DNA of 7,584 bases from Pseudomonadota bacterium (GTDB lineage Bacteria; Pseudomonadota; Gammaproteobacteria; Burkholderiales; Burkholderiaceae_D): NCBI GenBank assembly GCA_023392035.1, contig JAEVZY010000045.1:1-7584 (forward strand), read 5' to 3'. Made by a program: the position numbers and the translations under genes. The notes under the pieces are model-generated. The model was not told the DNA's origin. It saw nothing but the letters and a program-made list of their open reading frames with translations, and ran no database searches. Position 1 is the stretch's first letter. Each line of letters starts with the position of its first letter. Below, piece by piece: positions 1 to 6,093 of the stretch.

Positions 1-728
1 TCTTCGGCCATGGGCGGCAGGATGCCGGGCAGGCGTGCCGCCAGCATCGATTTGCCGGCGCCGGGCGGCCCCACCATCAACAGGCTATGGCCACCGGCGG
101 CCGCCACTTCCAGTGCCCGTCGCGCCAGGTCCTGGCCCTTGACTTCGGCCAGGTCCGGCCCCTGCGCTTGCAGCGTGGCCAGGGCGGTGCGCAGGCGCGA
201 CAGCCGGTGCTCGCCGCCGGCGAAGTGGGACGCGACTTCCAGCAGCGTGTGCGCCGGATAGACCGTGGCGTCGCTCACCAGCGCGGCTTCTTCGGCACTG
301 GCGGCGGGCAGCACAAAGGAGACCTGGCGGCCGGCGCGGCAGATGGCATGCGCCATGGCCAGTGCGCCGCGCACCGGACGCAGTTCGCCCGACAGCGAGA
401 GCTCTCCGGCGAACTCGAAGTCGGCCATGCCTTCGCCCGGAACCTGTCCCGATGCGACCAAAATGCCCAGCGCAATGGGCAGATCGAAGCGGCCGGATTC
501 CTTGGGCAGATCGGCCGGCGCCAGGTTGACGGTGATGCGCCGGTTGGGAAATTCGAAGCCGCAATTGACCAGCGCCGCACGGACCCGGTCGCGCGCCTCT
601 TTCACTTCGGTTTCAGGCAGACCGACGATGGTGAATTGCGGCAGGCCATTGGCCAGGTGGACTTCCACGGTGACCGGCGGCGCACGCATGCCGGTCAAGC
701 CGCGGCTCTTGAGGACTGCAAGTGTCAT
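1..728 (-). CDS. comM: ComM/YifB-family Mg-chelatase-like AAA+ ATPase, C-terminal part outside the window
   Basis: Reading leftward from the ATG at 728-726, the protein begins MTLAVLKSRGL and stays open to the window edge (about 242 residues of a family that is usually near 500). The N-terminal part is a ChlI-like (Lon S5-fold) domain, with family-typical stretches such as FTIVGLPETEVKEARDRV and NLAPADLPKESGRFDLPIAL. The AAA+ core starts near residue 195 (DLAEVKGQDLARRALEVAAA) and has a Walker A loop GPPGAGKS at residues 220-227. Walker B and the sensor motifs lie beyond the edge. ComM is known as a hexameric helicase that promotes branch migration during integration of transformed DNA in naturally competent bacteria. 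An AGGGGA ribosome-binding site lies 5 nt before the ATG. It follows the receptor gene on the same strand after 166 bp, with no clear terminator between, so read-through is possible. Identification is firm; activity in competence here is inferred. Confidence 0.95.
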   Translation of the reverse strand, partial: MTLAVLKSRGLTGMRAPPVTVEVHLANGLPQFTIVGLPETEVKEARDRVRAALVNCGFEFPNRRITVNLAPADLPKESGRFDLPIALGILVASGQVPGEGMADFEFAGELSLSGELRPVRGALAMAHAICRAGRQVSFVLPAASAEEAALVSDATVYPAHTLLEVASHFAGGEHRLSRLRTALATLQAQGPDLAEVKGQDLARRALEVAAAGGHSLLMVGPPGAGKSMLAARLPGILPPMAE

Positions 729-894
729 GCGATTCCCCTCGGCAAAGGCTGGCAGGATTGCCCAACCCGCACGAGGGATTAAGCGATGTTAAGAAATCTC
801 CGAAGGGCGGCGGAATTGCGGGCGGAAGGCGATTCGACTGCACTTGAAGACAGCACAGCAAGCCGGCAGCGCCAGGCCATTCCAGTCCCCTTGT
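729..894. other. Intergenic region between the Bug receptor gene and comM
   Basis: These 166 bp separate the receptor stop from the comM start, both on the minus strand. I see no good hairpin followed by a T-run and so no clear intrinsic terminator. AT-richer sequence near 781-800 contains a weak minus-strand -10-like TAACAT without a convincing -35 box. A comM promoter probably lies here but cannot be pinpointed. Confidence 0.5.
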
Positions 895-1872
895 TCAGTT
901 CCTTTGCAGCCGCCCTTCCTTCACCATTTTTTGCCAGCGCGCGGCATCGTTTTGAACGTACTTGCCGAACTCCGCGGTCTTGACTGGAATCGGTTCGGAG
1001 CCGATCTGCTCCAGCCGCTGCTTGACGCTGTCGCTCTGCAAAGCCTTGGCCGTGGCGGCTTCGAGCTTGGCAATCACTTCCGGCGGCGTGCCGGCCGGCA
1101 CCATGAAGCCCAGCCAGGAACCGTTTTCATAGCCGGGGTAGCCGGATTCGGCGATGGGGGGCACCTCCGGCAGCGACTTGCTGCGGCGTGCCGCCGTGGT
1201 GGCCAGCGGCTTGACCAGCCCACCCTTGATATTGGCCAGCGCCGAACCCTGCAGGTCGAACAGCATCGTCACCCGGCCGGAGATGAGGTCGGGATAGACC
1301 TGGCCACTGCCCTTGTAGGGGACGTGCAGGATCTCGGTCTGGGTCACCGCCTTGAACAGTTCGCCAGACAGATGGCTGCTGGTGCCGGGGCCGGAGGAGC
1401 CGAAGGTCAGCTTGTTCGGCTGGGCCTTGGCGGCGGCGATCAAATCCTTGACCGTGTTGTAGGGCGCGTTGGCACTGACGATCAAAATGTTGGGCACGAT
1501 GCCGATGCCGGCCACCGGCACCAGGTCCTTCATCGGATCGAAATTCAGTTTCATCAGGCTGGCGTTGGACGCCAGGCTGCTGGAGCCGAGCAGCACCGTG
1601 TAGCCATCGGGCTTGGCCAGCTTGGCCACGTATTCGGCGCCGATGTTGCCGCCGGCGCCGGGCTTGAGTTCGACCACCGTCGTCACACCCAGCGTCTTTT
1701 GCATTTCGTTGGCCAGGGTGCGGCCGACGATCTCGGCCGTGCCGCCGGGAGCGAAGGGCACGATGAAAGTCACCGGCTTGCTTGGGTAGTCCTCGGCCGC
1801 TTGCGTCGCCGCAGGCAGCGCCGCCGCCATGGCCAGTGCCGCTGGCGCGGCAATCCGCTTCATCCACTTCAT
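895..1872 (-). CDS. Bug/TctC-family periplasmic solute-binding protein (tripartite tricarboxylate transporter type)
   Basis: This 325-residue protein has the usual length and fold markers of the TctC/Bug family: a basic-then-hydrophobic signal peptide (residues 1-26, cleavage near TQA-AEDYP), then YPSKPVTFIVPFAPGG, the glycine-rich PGAGGN loop at 71-76, PDGYTVLLGSS, and HVPYKGSGQVYPDLISGRV. Family members bind small carboxylates, amino acids or related acids in the periplasm and pass them to a TctAB-type membrane pair or act as sensors. No membrane components are encoded nearby, as is common for the expanded Bug families of Burkholderiales. The family's usual Asp in PGGxxD is Glu47 here, and the common VEN-R-PGAGG is VELKPGAGG. 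An AAGGAGAG ribosome-binding site precedes the ATG. It is the last gene of the four-gene block, 74 bp after the PLP-enzyme gene. Family assignment is firm; the ligand is unknown, perhaps the substrate of the two neighbouring enzymes. Confidence 0.93.
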   Translation of the reverse strand: MKWMKRIAAPAALAMAAALPAATQAAEDYPSKPVTFIVPFAPGGTAEIVGRTLANEMQKTLGVTTVVELKPGAGGNIGAEYVAKLAKPDGYTVLLGSSSLASNASLMKLNFDPMKDLVPVAGIGIVPNILIVSANAPYNTVKDLIAAAKAQPNKLTFGSSGPGTSSHLSGELFKAVTQTEILHVPYKGSGQVYPDLISGRVTMLFDLQGSALANIKGGLVKPLATTAARRSKSLPEVPPIAESGYPGYENGSWLGFMVPAGTPPEVIAKLEAATAKALQSDSVKQRLEQIGSEPIPVKTAEFGKYVQNDAARWQKMVKEGRLQRN

Positions 1873-1946
1873 GTCGCTCTCTCCTTGGTTCGCCCGGACG
1901 GCGCAAGGGCCGCAGCGGGCAATGCAATACAGTCTTCAGAAAGTGT

Positions 1947-3065
1947 TCACTGCGATTTGCCGCGCGCCGCAATTTCCCAACGCGACTCCAGTCGGCCGCT
2001 GCGGTGCACGGTGAAAGCGTCGTACAGGTTTACGGTGGTGTCGCAATGGCCGGGCACGAGCAAGACCCGGTCGCCCGGCTGCAGGTCGAGCGCGAAACGA
2101 CCGTTTGGCCTCAGCAGGGCATGTTCGTCGCCGGCAAATTCAAACTGCAGGTCGGGGCGCTGCCAGACCACGGGCTGCTGGCCATCGCTATTGATGCTCT
2201 TCCAGCCGACGTCGATCACCACCCGGTCCGCGCTCGGCCGGCTCACCACGCTGGCCAGCACCAGCAAGGGCTGGCCGAAGGGCGGCAAGCCGCCTTCCTG
2301 CGTCCACTGTGTGGCGGCGTAGGGACGATCCATGGTGACGTAGCTGCCCGGCTGCAATTCGTTGAGGACCGAAAGGCCGATATCGATCGGTGCGGTGCCG
2401 CTGCCGCCGCCGGTCACCACCGGCACCGCAATGCCGGCTTCGCGCAGGCCGGCCAGCGAACGCTGCAGGGCATCCATCGCCAGCCTGACCCCCGCCACCC
2501 GTTCGTCCCAGCAGGCCACGTTTTGCAGGCGGCCCTGGTAGCCCTGCACGCCGGCAAAGCGCAGCGCCGGGGCGTGGGCCTGGATGGCGGCTGCAAGCTG
2601 CGCCGCCTGCGGTCCCGGCGCCACGCCGCAGCGGCCCTGGCCGACGTCGACTTCAACCACCACGCCGATTTGCGCGCCGGCCGCGGTGGCGGCGGCGGCC
2701 AGGGCGTGGACGTTGTCTTCATTGTCGGCCACCACCGCCAGCCGTATGCGCTTGGCCAGTGCGGCCAGGCGCAGGATTTTCCGGGGTTCGACGACAGGCG
2801 TGGTGACCAGGATGTCATCCTGTCCGCCGGCGGCCATTGCTTCGGCCTCGGACAGCTTGGCACAGCAGATTCCAAGCGCGCCGGCCTGGCGCTGCAGCTG
2901 CGCAAGCAGAGGCGACTTGTGGGCCTTGGCATGGGGCCGCAGGGCGATGCCGGTGCCCGCCACGCGCGCCTGCATGGTGGCGATATTGGCGCGCACCTGA
3001 TCCTCATCCAGCAGCAGGGCCGGGGTATCGGCCTCGGCGAACAGGGCTGGCGCGATCGGCTTCAT
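1947..3065 (-). CDS. DSD1-family PLP enzyme (D-threonine aldolase / D-serine dehydratase-like)
   Basis: The 372-residue product has an alanine-racemase-type N-terminal barrel and a C-terminal D-serine-dehydratase-like domain. The PLP Schiff-base lysine is Lys47 in RPHAKAHK; Tyr176 sits in GYQGR; the phosphate-binding glycine loop is GGGSGT at 219-224; ELQPGSYVTMD at 236-246 is family-typical. Near the C terminus PGHCDTTVN supplies His340 and Asp342, the H-x-D pair that coordinates a divalent metal in characterised D-threonine aldolases. Family enzymes cleave D-3-hydroxy amino acids to glycine plus an aldehyde, or dehydrate D-serine; the HCD signature leans to aldolase, but this is not decisive. 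The reading frame stays open far upstream, but the ATG at 3065 is chosen because it overlaps the amidohydrolase stop (ATGA) and has an AGAGGAAAGG ribosome-binding site. That overlap suggests translational coupling. The enzyme should be cytoplasmic, as no signal peptide is visible. Confidence 0.9.
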   Translation of the reverse strand: MKPIAPALFAEADTPALLLDEDQVRANIATMQARVAGTGIALRPHAKAHKSPLLAQLQRQAGALGICCAKLSEAEAMAAGGQDDILVTTPVVEPRKILRLAALAKRIRLAVVADNEDNVHALAAAATAAGAQIGVVVEVDVGQGRCGVAPGPQAAQLAAAIQAHAPALRFAGVQGYQGRLQNVACWDERVAGVRLAMDALQRSLAGLREAGIAVPVVTGGGSGTAPIDIGLSVLNELQPGSYVTMDRPYAATQWTQEGGLPPFGQPLLVLASVVSRPSADRVVIDVGWKSINSDGQQPVVWQRPDLQFEFAGDEHALLRPNGRFALDLQPGDRVLLVPGHCDTTVNLYDAFTVHRSGRLESRWEIAARGKSQ

Positions 3066-4756
3066 GCGCCTTTCCTCTGGTGCACCAGGCGGCCGCCGAG
3101 GAAGGTGTAGTCGGCGGCGATATCCTTCAATTCGTCGTCGCTGCACGAGAGCGGATCGCGGTCGAGCACGACGATGTCGGCCAGCATGCCGGCGGCCAGT
3201 TGGCCCTTGCTGTGTTCGTCGAAAGTCAGCCAGGCGCCGTCGCGGGTGGCGCAGCGCAGGGCTTCTTCGCGGGTCAGCGCCTGCTCCGGCGCGACCGCCT
3301 CGCCGGTGTAGCGGTTGCGGCGGGTGACGGCCTGCCAGATCGGGTAGAACATGGTGACCGGAACATTGTCGGTGGCCAGCGAAACCTTGACGCCGCTGCG
3401 CACCAGCGAGGCCAGCGGCGAAATCTCGTTCTCGCGTGCACGGCCCAGCTTCTCCTGCAGCAGATGGCCTTCCTTGTACACGTAACGGTTGGTGTGCGAG
3501 GTGACCACCAGCTCCATCTCGACGATCTTTTCGATGTCGGCGGGCGACAGCGAAGAGATATGCCCCAGCACCCAGCGCCGTCCCTTGAGCGAAATGCGCT
3601 GATGGATTTCCCAGAACAGCGGCAGCATGTTCGGCCAGATCGCCACCGCGCGGATTTCGTTCTGCGCGCAGGCCATCAGCAATTCCAGCATGCGCTCGCG
3701 CTGCAAGGCAGTGTCGTAGTTGAAGCCGGCCCAGCCGGTGTAGGGCAGGGCCTGGGCCCGCGCCGCGTTGTCCGGCACCGGGTTGATGTCGACGAACAGG
3801 CCGCTGACTTTCAGGAAGTCGTCGCCCAGCGCCGGTTCGCCCAGCCAGCCGAGCCAGGCTTCGACCAAGGGGCCGATCGGCAGGTCGCGCACGCCGGCCC
3901 AGTTCGGGCTGTAGGCCAGGGTGCAGCGCATATTGAGGGCGCCGCGCGCGCGCGCATCCTTGTAGGCGCGCAGCAGCTCGGTGGCGACGCCGTGTTCCTC
4001 GAAGATGCTGGTGGTGCCGTAGGCGTGGTAAGCGGAAAACGAGCGCGGCAAGGTGTCGGCGCGGTTGGCGCGGGTGAAGCCGGGCGCGCCGCGCAGGAGC
4101 GTCAGCTCGACGATCGGCATCATGGTGTTTTCGACGAAGACGCCGCTCAGTTCGCCCCGCGCATCGCGCTCCATGGTCACCAGCGGCGAGGGCGAAGGCG
4201 TATCGCGGGTGATGCCGGCCGCTTCCAGCGCGCGCGTGTTGGCAATCGACACCAGCGGCGGCGTGTGGCGCCAGAAGCCCCAGATCGAGCGGATATAGAC
4301 CGGATTGTCGGGCGCGACTTCGTCCAGGTCGTGCCGGGTGGGAAAGCGGTTTTCGGCCAGGATCTGCGGCACGTCGAAATAGGTCGGCGCGTCGCCGATG
4401 GGCATGGTGACGATCCATTCGCCCGGCTTGGCCTGGCGCACCAGCTCGCGGATGCGTTCCTTGATGTCGCCGATCGAGCGCACCTTGCCCAGCGTTGGAA
4501 AGACGTCTTTCAAGCCCTCGCGGTCCAGGTGCGCATGGCCGTCCACCATGCCCGGCATGACCGTGCGGCCCTGGAGGTCGATCACGTGGGTATGGCTGCC
4601 GGCCGTGGCGCGAATCTCCTGGTCGCTGCCCACCGCCAGGATGCGCTCGCCGCTGACGGCGATGGCAGAGGCGGTGCGGAATTCGTCATCCAGCGTCAGC
4701 ACGCGGCCATTGAAAAGGATGAGGTCGGCGCCGGTCCGGGGGGCGGTCGGATTCAT
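3062..4756 (-). CDS. Amidohydrolase family protein (Amidohydro_3 / YtcJ-like)
   Basis: This 564-residue protein has the composite beta-sandwich plus TIM-barrel layout of metal-dependent amidohydrolases. The N-terminal DLILFNGRVLTLDDEF leads to the HxH metal motif in GMVDGHAHLD (His74, His76). Lys316 in FLKVSGLFVD corresponds to the conserved barrel lysine, His399 lies in WVLGHIS, Asp463 in SLATDN, and the C-terminal sandwich strand is GQLAAGMLADIVVLDRDPL (518-536). No signal peptide is visible, so it is probably cytoplasmic. YtcJ-type enzymes hydrolyse C-N bonds of amides, formamides and related compounds. The usual HAIGD segment between the lysine strand and the last His is not recognisable: the matching stretch reads AVAIWPN (370-376), so one expected metal-ligand His seems absent. 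Substrate is therefore open. Start and stop overlap the regulator and the PLP-enzyme gene by 4 bp each (ATGA), so the three are almost certainly co-translated. A GGAG lies 11 nt before the start, rather far, which fits coupling. Confidence 0.9.
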   Translation of the reverse strand: MNPTAPRTGADLILFNGRVLTLDDEFRTASAIAVSGERILAVGSDQEIRATAGSHTHVIDLQGRTVMPGMVDGHAHLDREGLKDVFPTLGKVRSIGDIKERIRELVRQAKPGEWIVTMPIGDAPTYFDVPQILAENRFPTRHDLDEVAPDNPVYIRSIWGFWRHTPPLVSIANTRALEAAGITRDTPSPSPLVTMERDARGELSGVFVENTMMPIVELTLLRGAPGFTRANRADTLPRSFSAYHAYGTTSIFEEHGVATELLRAYKDARARGALNMRCTLAYSPNWAGVRDLPIGPLVEAWLGWLGEPALGDDFLKVSGLFVDINPVPDNAARAQALPYTGWAGFNYDTALQRERMLELLMACAQNEIRAVAIWPNMLPLFWEIHQRISLKGRRWVLGHISSLSPADIEKIVEMELVVTSHTNRYVYKEGHLLQEKLGRARENEISPLASLVRSGVKVSLATDNVPVTMFYPIWQAVTRRNRYTGEAVAPEQALTREEALRCATRDGAWLTFDEHSKGQLAAGMLADIVVLDRDPLSCSDDELKDIAADYTFLGGRLVHQRKGA

Positions 4757-5529
4757 GGCTTTCGTTTCTCCGTTTTGAGCTGGGCGCTCGCGCGCGGCGC
4801 GGAGGGCGCGGCCTCTTTGTCGGCGCTCGGCACGGGTGCGGGCTGCACCGACAAGGCGTCTTCGAACACGCCTTTCACCGTGGCCGGAAATTCCCCCAGC
4901 ACTTCGCGCATGGCGGCCTGGGCCAATTCGACATCCCCTTGCCTGATGGCGTCGGCCACCCGCATGTGGGACTGGATCTCGCGCCGCAGGGTCTCGATCG
5001 GGCGCCGCGACAGCGAGTAGTGCCAGAAGCGCAGCGCGTTGGTGTTGAGGGTATTGGTGACCAGGGCCAGCCAGCGGTTGTGGGTGGCTTCGCCGACGGC
5101 TTGATGGAAGGCCAGGTCCATGCGGATGATTTCGCGGTAGTCCAGCTTCGACAAGGCCGACTCGGCATCGGCATAGGCGCCGCTAATGGCCTCGACCTGG
5201 GCCGGCGTGGCGTTGGCGGCGGCCAGGGCGGCGGCGCGCGCTTCGAGCTGCACGCGCAGGTCGAAGATCTGCTGCAACTCGATCACGCCCAGCTCGGCCA
5301 CCACGCTGCCCAGGCGCGGCCGGCGCGCGATCAGGCCTTCGAAGGCGAGCCGCGACAGGGCTTCGCGCACACCGGCACGCGGCAGCGCGTAGTCGGCCGC
5401 CAGGGTGAGTTCGTCAACCGCCTGCCCGGGCCGCAGTCGGCCGCAAATGATGTCCAGCAATAGCGTCTCGTAGGCGCTGTCGCGCTTCAGGCGTCCGGCG
5501 GGATTCGGGTTGTTGCGGGTGCGCGGCAA
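4753..5529 (-). CDS. GntR-family transcriptional regulator, FadR subfamily with FCD domain
   Basis: The 258-residue protein has a GntR winged-helix domain at about 15-80 (DELTLAADYALPRAGVREAL, then SRLAFEGLIARRPRLGSVV) and an all-helical FCD ligand domain at about 85-222. Asp138, His142 (DLAFH) and His188 (QSHMRVADAI) are at positions where FCD proteins bind a metal that contacts carboxylate ligands. The recognition helix has PRAGVREAL where SRTPVREAL is common. About 30 residues after the FCD domain are Pro/Ala-rich and end in a basic KTEKRKP. The start is a TTG at 5529-5527 with AGGGGA 5 nt upstream; the next in-frame Met is residue 137, too late. Its stop overlaps the amidohydrolase start (ATGA), placing it first in the operon it probably controls. 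The 16-bp palindrome just upstream is the likely operator, implying autoregulation. The effector is probably the pathway substrate or an intermediate. Confidence 0.93.
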   Translation of the reverse strand: MPRTRNNPNPAGRLKRDSAYETLLLDIICGRLRPGQAVDELTLAADYALPRAGVREALSRLAFEGLIARRPRLGSVVAELGVIELQQIFDLRVQLEARAAALAAANATPAQVEAISGAYADAESALSKLDYREIIRMDLAFHQAVGEATHNRWLALVTNTLNTNALRFWHYSLSRRPIETLRREIQSHMRVADAIRQGDVELAQAAMREVLGEFPATVKGVFEDALSVQPAPVPSADKEAAPSAPRASAQLKTEKRKP

Positions 5530-5551
5530 GGGATTCCCCTTTTTTTGAGGT

Positions 5552-5567
5552 TCGTAACATGTTACGA
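5552..5567. promoter_or_regulatory. Perfect 16-bp palindrome, candidate GntR operator
   Basis: TCGTAACATGTTACGA is an uninterrupted perfect inverted repeat centred between 5559 and 5560, 22 bp upstream of the TTG start of the GntR regulator. FadR-type GntR proteins bind short symmetrical sites with GT/AC half-sites (TNGTN-type), which this resembles (CGTAAC...GTTACG). I saw no other copy in the window. It overlaps the candidate -10 box of the minus-strand promoter, as expected for a repressor. Binding by the adjacent regulator is inferred. Confidence 0.65.
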
Positions 5568-5587
5568 CGCTTGTTGTGCAAAGTACA
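5559..5587 (-). promoter_or_regulatory. Candidate sigma-70 promoter of the gntR operon
   Basis: On the minus strand, TGTACT (complement of 5582-5587, three matches to TTGACA) and TAACAT (complement of 5559-5564, four matches to TATAAT) are 17 nt apart. Transcription would start near 5552, leaving a leader of about 22 nt with the ribosome-binding site. The -10 box lies within the palindromic operator. The boxes are weak; position between terminator and start codon is the main support. Confidence 0.4.
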
Positions 5588-5594
5588 GGGGCGC

Positions 5595-5623
5595 AAAAAA
5601 GCCCAGCCCGGATGTCGGGCTGG
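5595..5623 (-). terminator. Rho-independent terminator downstream of ubiK
   Basis: Read on the minus strand, an 8-bp perfect stem CCAGCCCG / CGGGCTGG with a 5-nt loop ACATC (complement of 5603-5623) is followed after GC by six T residues (complement of 5595-5600). It lies about 140 bp beyond the ubiK stop and just ahead of the gntR promoter region, so it should insulate the regulator operon from ubiK transcription. On the plus strand no T-run follows the stem. Confidence 0.85.
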
Positions 5624-5662
5624 CTTCGAAAACAGGATCAAAAAGGGGATGTCAGGGAAGGC

Positions 5663-5694
5663 GTGGCAGGCGCCGCCTCGGGGCGGCCTGCCAC
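5663..5694. other. Strong GC-rich hairpin in the ubiK 3' region
   Basis: An inverted repeat with arms GTGGCAG (5663-5669) plus GCCGCC (5672-5677) pairs with GGCGGC (5682-5687) plus CTGCCAC (5688-5694). This makes 13 base pairs with a 2-nt bulge and a TCGG loop. No T-run follows directly on either strand, so it is not a standard terminator. It could protect the ubiK mRNA 3' end or be part of a 3'-derived RNA. Function is unknown. Confidence 0.5.
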
Positions 5695-5737
5695 TTGAGC
5701 GCTTGAACTGCGGATGCGGGACGGCGCTGTATAAAGG

Positions 5738-5754
5738 CGTCTTGTCGGAAGACG
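5738..5754. other. Short hairpin just after the ubiK stop codon
   Basis: CGTCTT (5738-5743) and AAGACG (5749-5754) form a perfect 6-bp inverted repeat with a 5-nt spacer, 10 nt after the ubiK stop on the minus strand. Only CCTTTAT follows on that strand, so termination would be weak. Together with the hairpin at 5663-5694 and the terminator it gives the ubiK transcript three stem-loops in its 3' region. Confidence 0.35.
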
Positions 5755-5763
5755 AGAGGACTC

Positions 5764-6009
5764 TCAGCCCGGCTTGCGCAACTGGTTCTCCAGTTCCGCC
5801 ACCCGCGCTTCCAGCAATTCCAGCTTGGCGCGGGTCTTGGCCAAAACCTGTGCCTGGATATCGAATTCCTCGCGGGTCACCATGTCGAGCCGGCTCAGGC
5901 CCTGGGTCAGCATGGCCTTGAAGTTCTTTTCCAGGTCACGGGCGGGAGAGTTTTCCAGCGCTTGATGAATGCGGGACTGAAAGTCCTCGAAAAAACGGTT
6001 CTTGTCCAC
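5764..6009 (-). CDS. ubiK: Ubiquinone biosynthesis accessory factor UbiK (BMFP domain protein)
   Basis: The 81-residue protein matches the BMFP/YqiC family: an N-terminal amphipathic helix (DKNRFFEDFQSRIHQALENS), a central stretch LTQGLSRLDMVTREEFDIQ very like E. coli UbiK, and a C-terminal coiled coil with Leu heptads (AKTRAKLELLEARVAELENQL). UbiK forms trimers and works with UbiJ in the soluble Ubi complex for aerobic ubiquinone synthesis; it also fuses membranes in vitro. The start is uncertain. I choose GTG at 6009-6007, because GGAG lies 6 nt upstream and DKxxFF is close to the usual family N terminus. An in-frame ATG at 6030 would give 88 residues but has no good ribosome-binding site and abuts a strong inverted repeat. 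It stands alone on the minus strand, divergent from the porin-glnK-amtB operon. Its promoter must lie among or beyond the NtrC-like sites. Confidence 0.88.
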   Translation of the reverse strand: MDKNRFFEDFQSRIHQALENSPARDLEKNFKAMLTQGLSRLDMVTREEFDIQAQVLAKTRAKLELLEARVAELENQLRKPG

Positions 6010-6030
6010 CGTTGGCTCCGTATGAGGCAT

Positions 6031-6051
6031 GGCGCACACGCATGGTGCGCC
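6031..6051. promoter_or_regulatory. Candidate NtrC site 1 (distal)
   Basis: GCAC at 6034-6037, seven bases, then GTGC at 6045-6048 matches the NtrC half-site pattern GCAC-N7-GTGC exactly. Symmetry extends to seven-base arms (GGCGCAC / GTGCGCC). The centre at 6041 is about 145 bp upstream of the predicted sigma-54 start, the usual range for NtrC enhancers. It also abuts the ubiK leader, so NtrC could affect ubiK. Confidence 0.6.
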
Positions 6052-6062
6052 GGTTGGGGCAA

Positions 6063-6079
6063 TGCCCGAAATCTGTGCA
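6063..6079. promoter_or_regulatory. Candidate NtrC site 2 (middle)
   Basis: TGCCCGAAATCTGTGCA matches TGCAC-N7-GTGCA at nine of ten conserved positions (one C for A). Its centre at 6071 is 30 bp, close to three helical turns, from site 1, much like the spacing of paired NtrC sites at enteric glnA. About -115 relative to the predicted start. Confidence 0.5.
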
Positions 6080-6093
6080 GCTTCCATTCCCCT

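Noticed and set aside
3066..4418. Upstream extension of the DSD1-type reading frame to an 823-residue protein.
   Set aside because: The extension is an out-of-frame shadow of the amidohydrolase; the protein has full family length from the ATG at 3065, with a good ribosome-binding site and ATGA overlap.
844..5020. Very long plus-strand open frames (about 440 to 730 codons) antisense to the metabolic operon.
   Set aside because: They mirror high-GC codon bias of the minus-strand genes; their translations are Arg/Gly/Ala/His-rich with no domain, and the opposite strand carries clear families.
731..5540. Nine-base direct repeat GATTCCCCT at 731-739 and 5532-5540 flanking the metabolic block.
   Set aside because: Both copies are complements of ribosome-binding sites (AGGGGAATC) of comM and the gntR gene, so the match is functional convergence and not an insertion-site duplication.
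5663..5694. GC-rich hairpin as a second intrinsic terminator of ubiK.
   Set aside because: No T-run follows the stem on either strand; the nearest minus-strand run of T is about 18 nt away.
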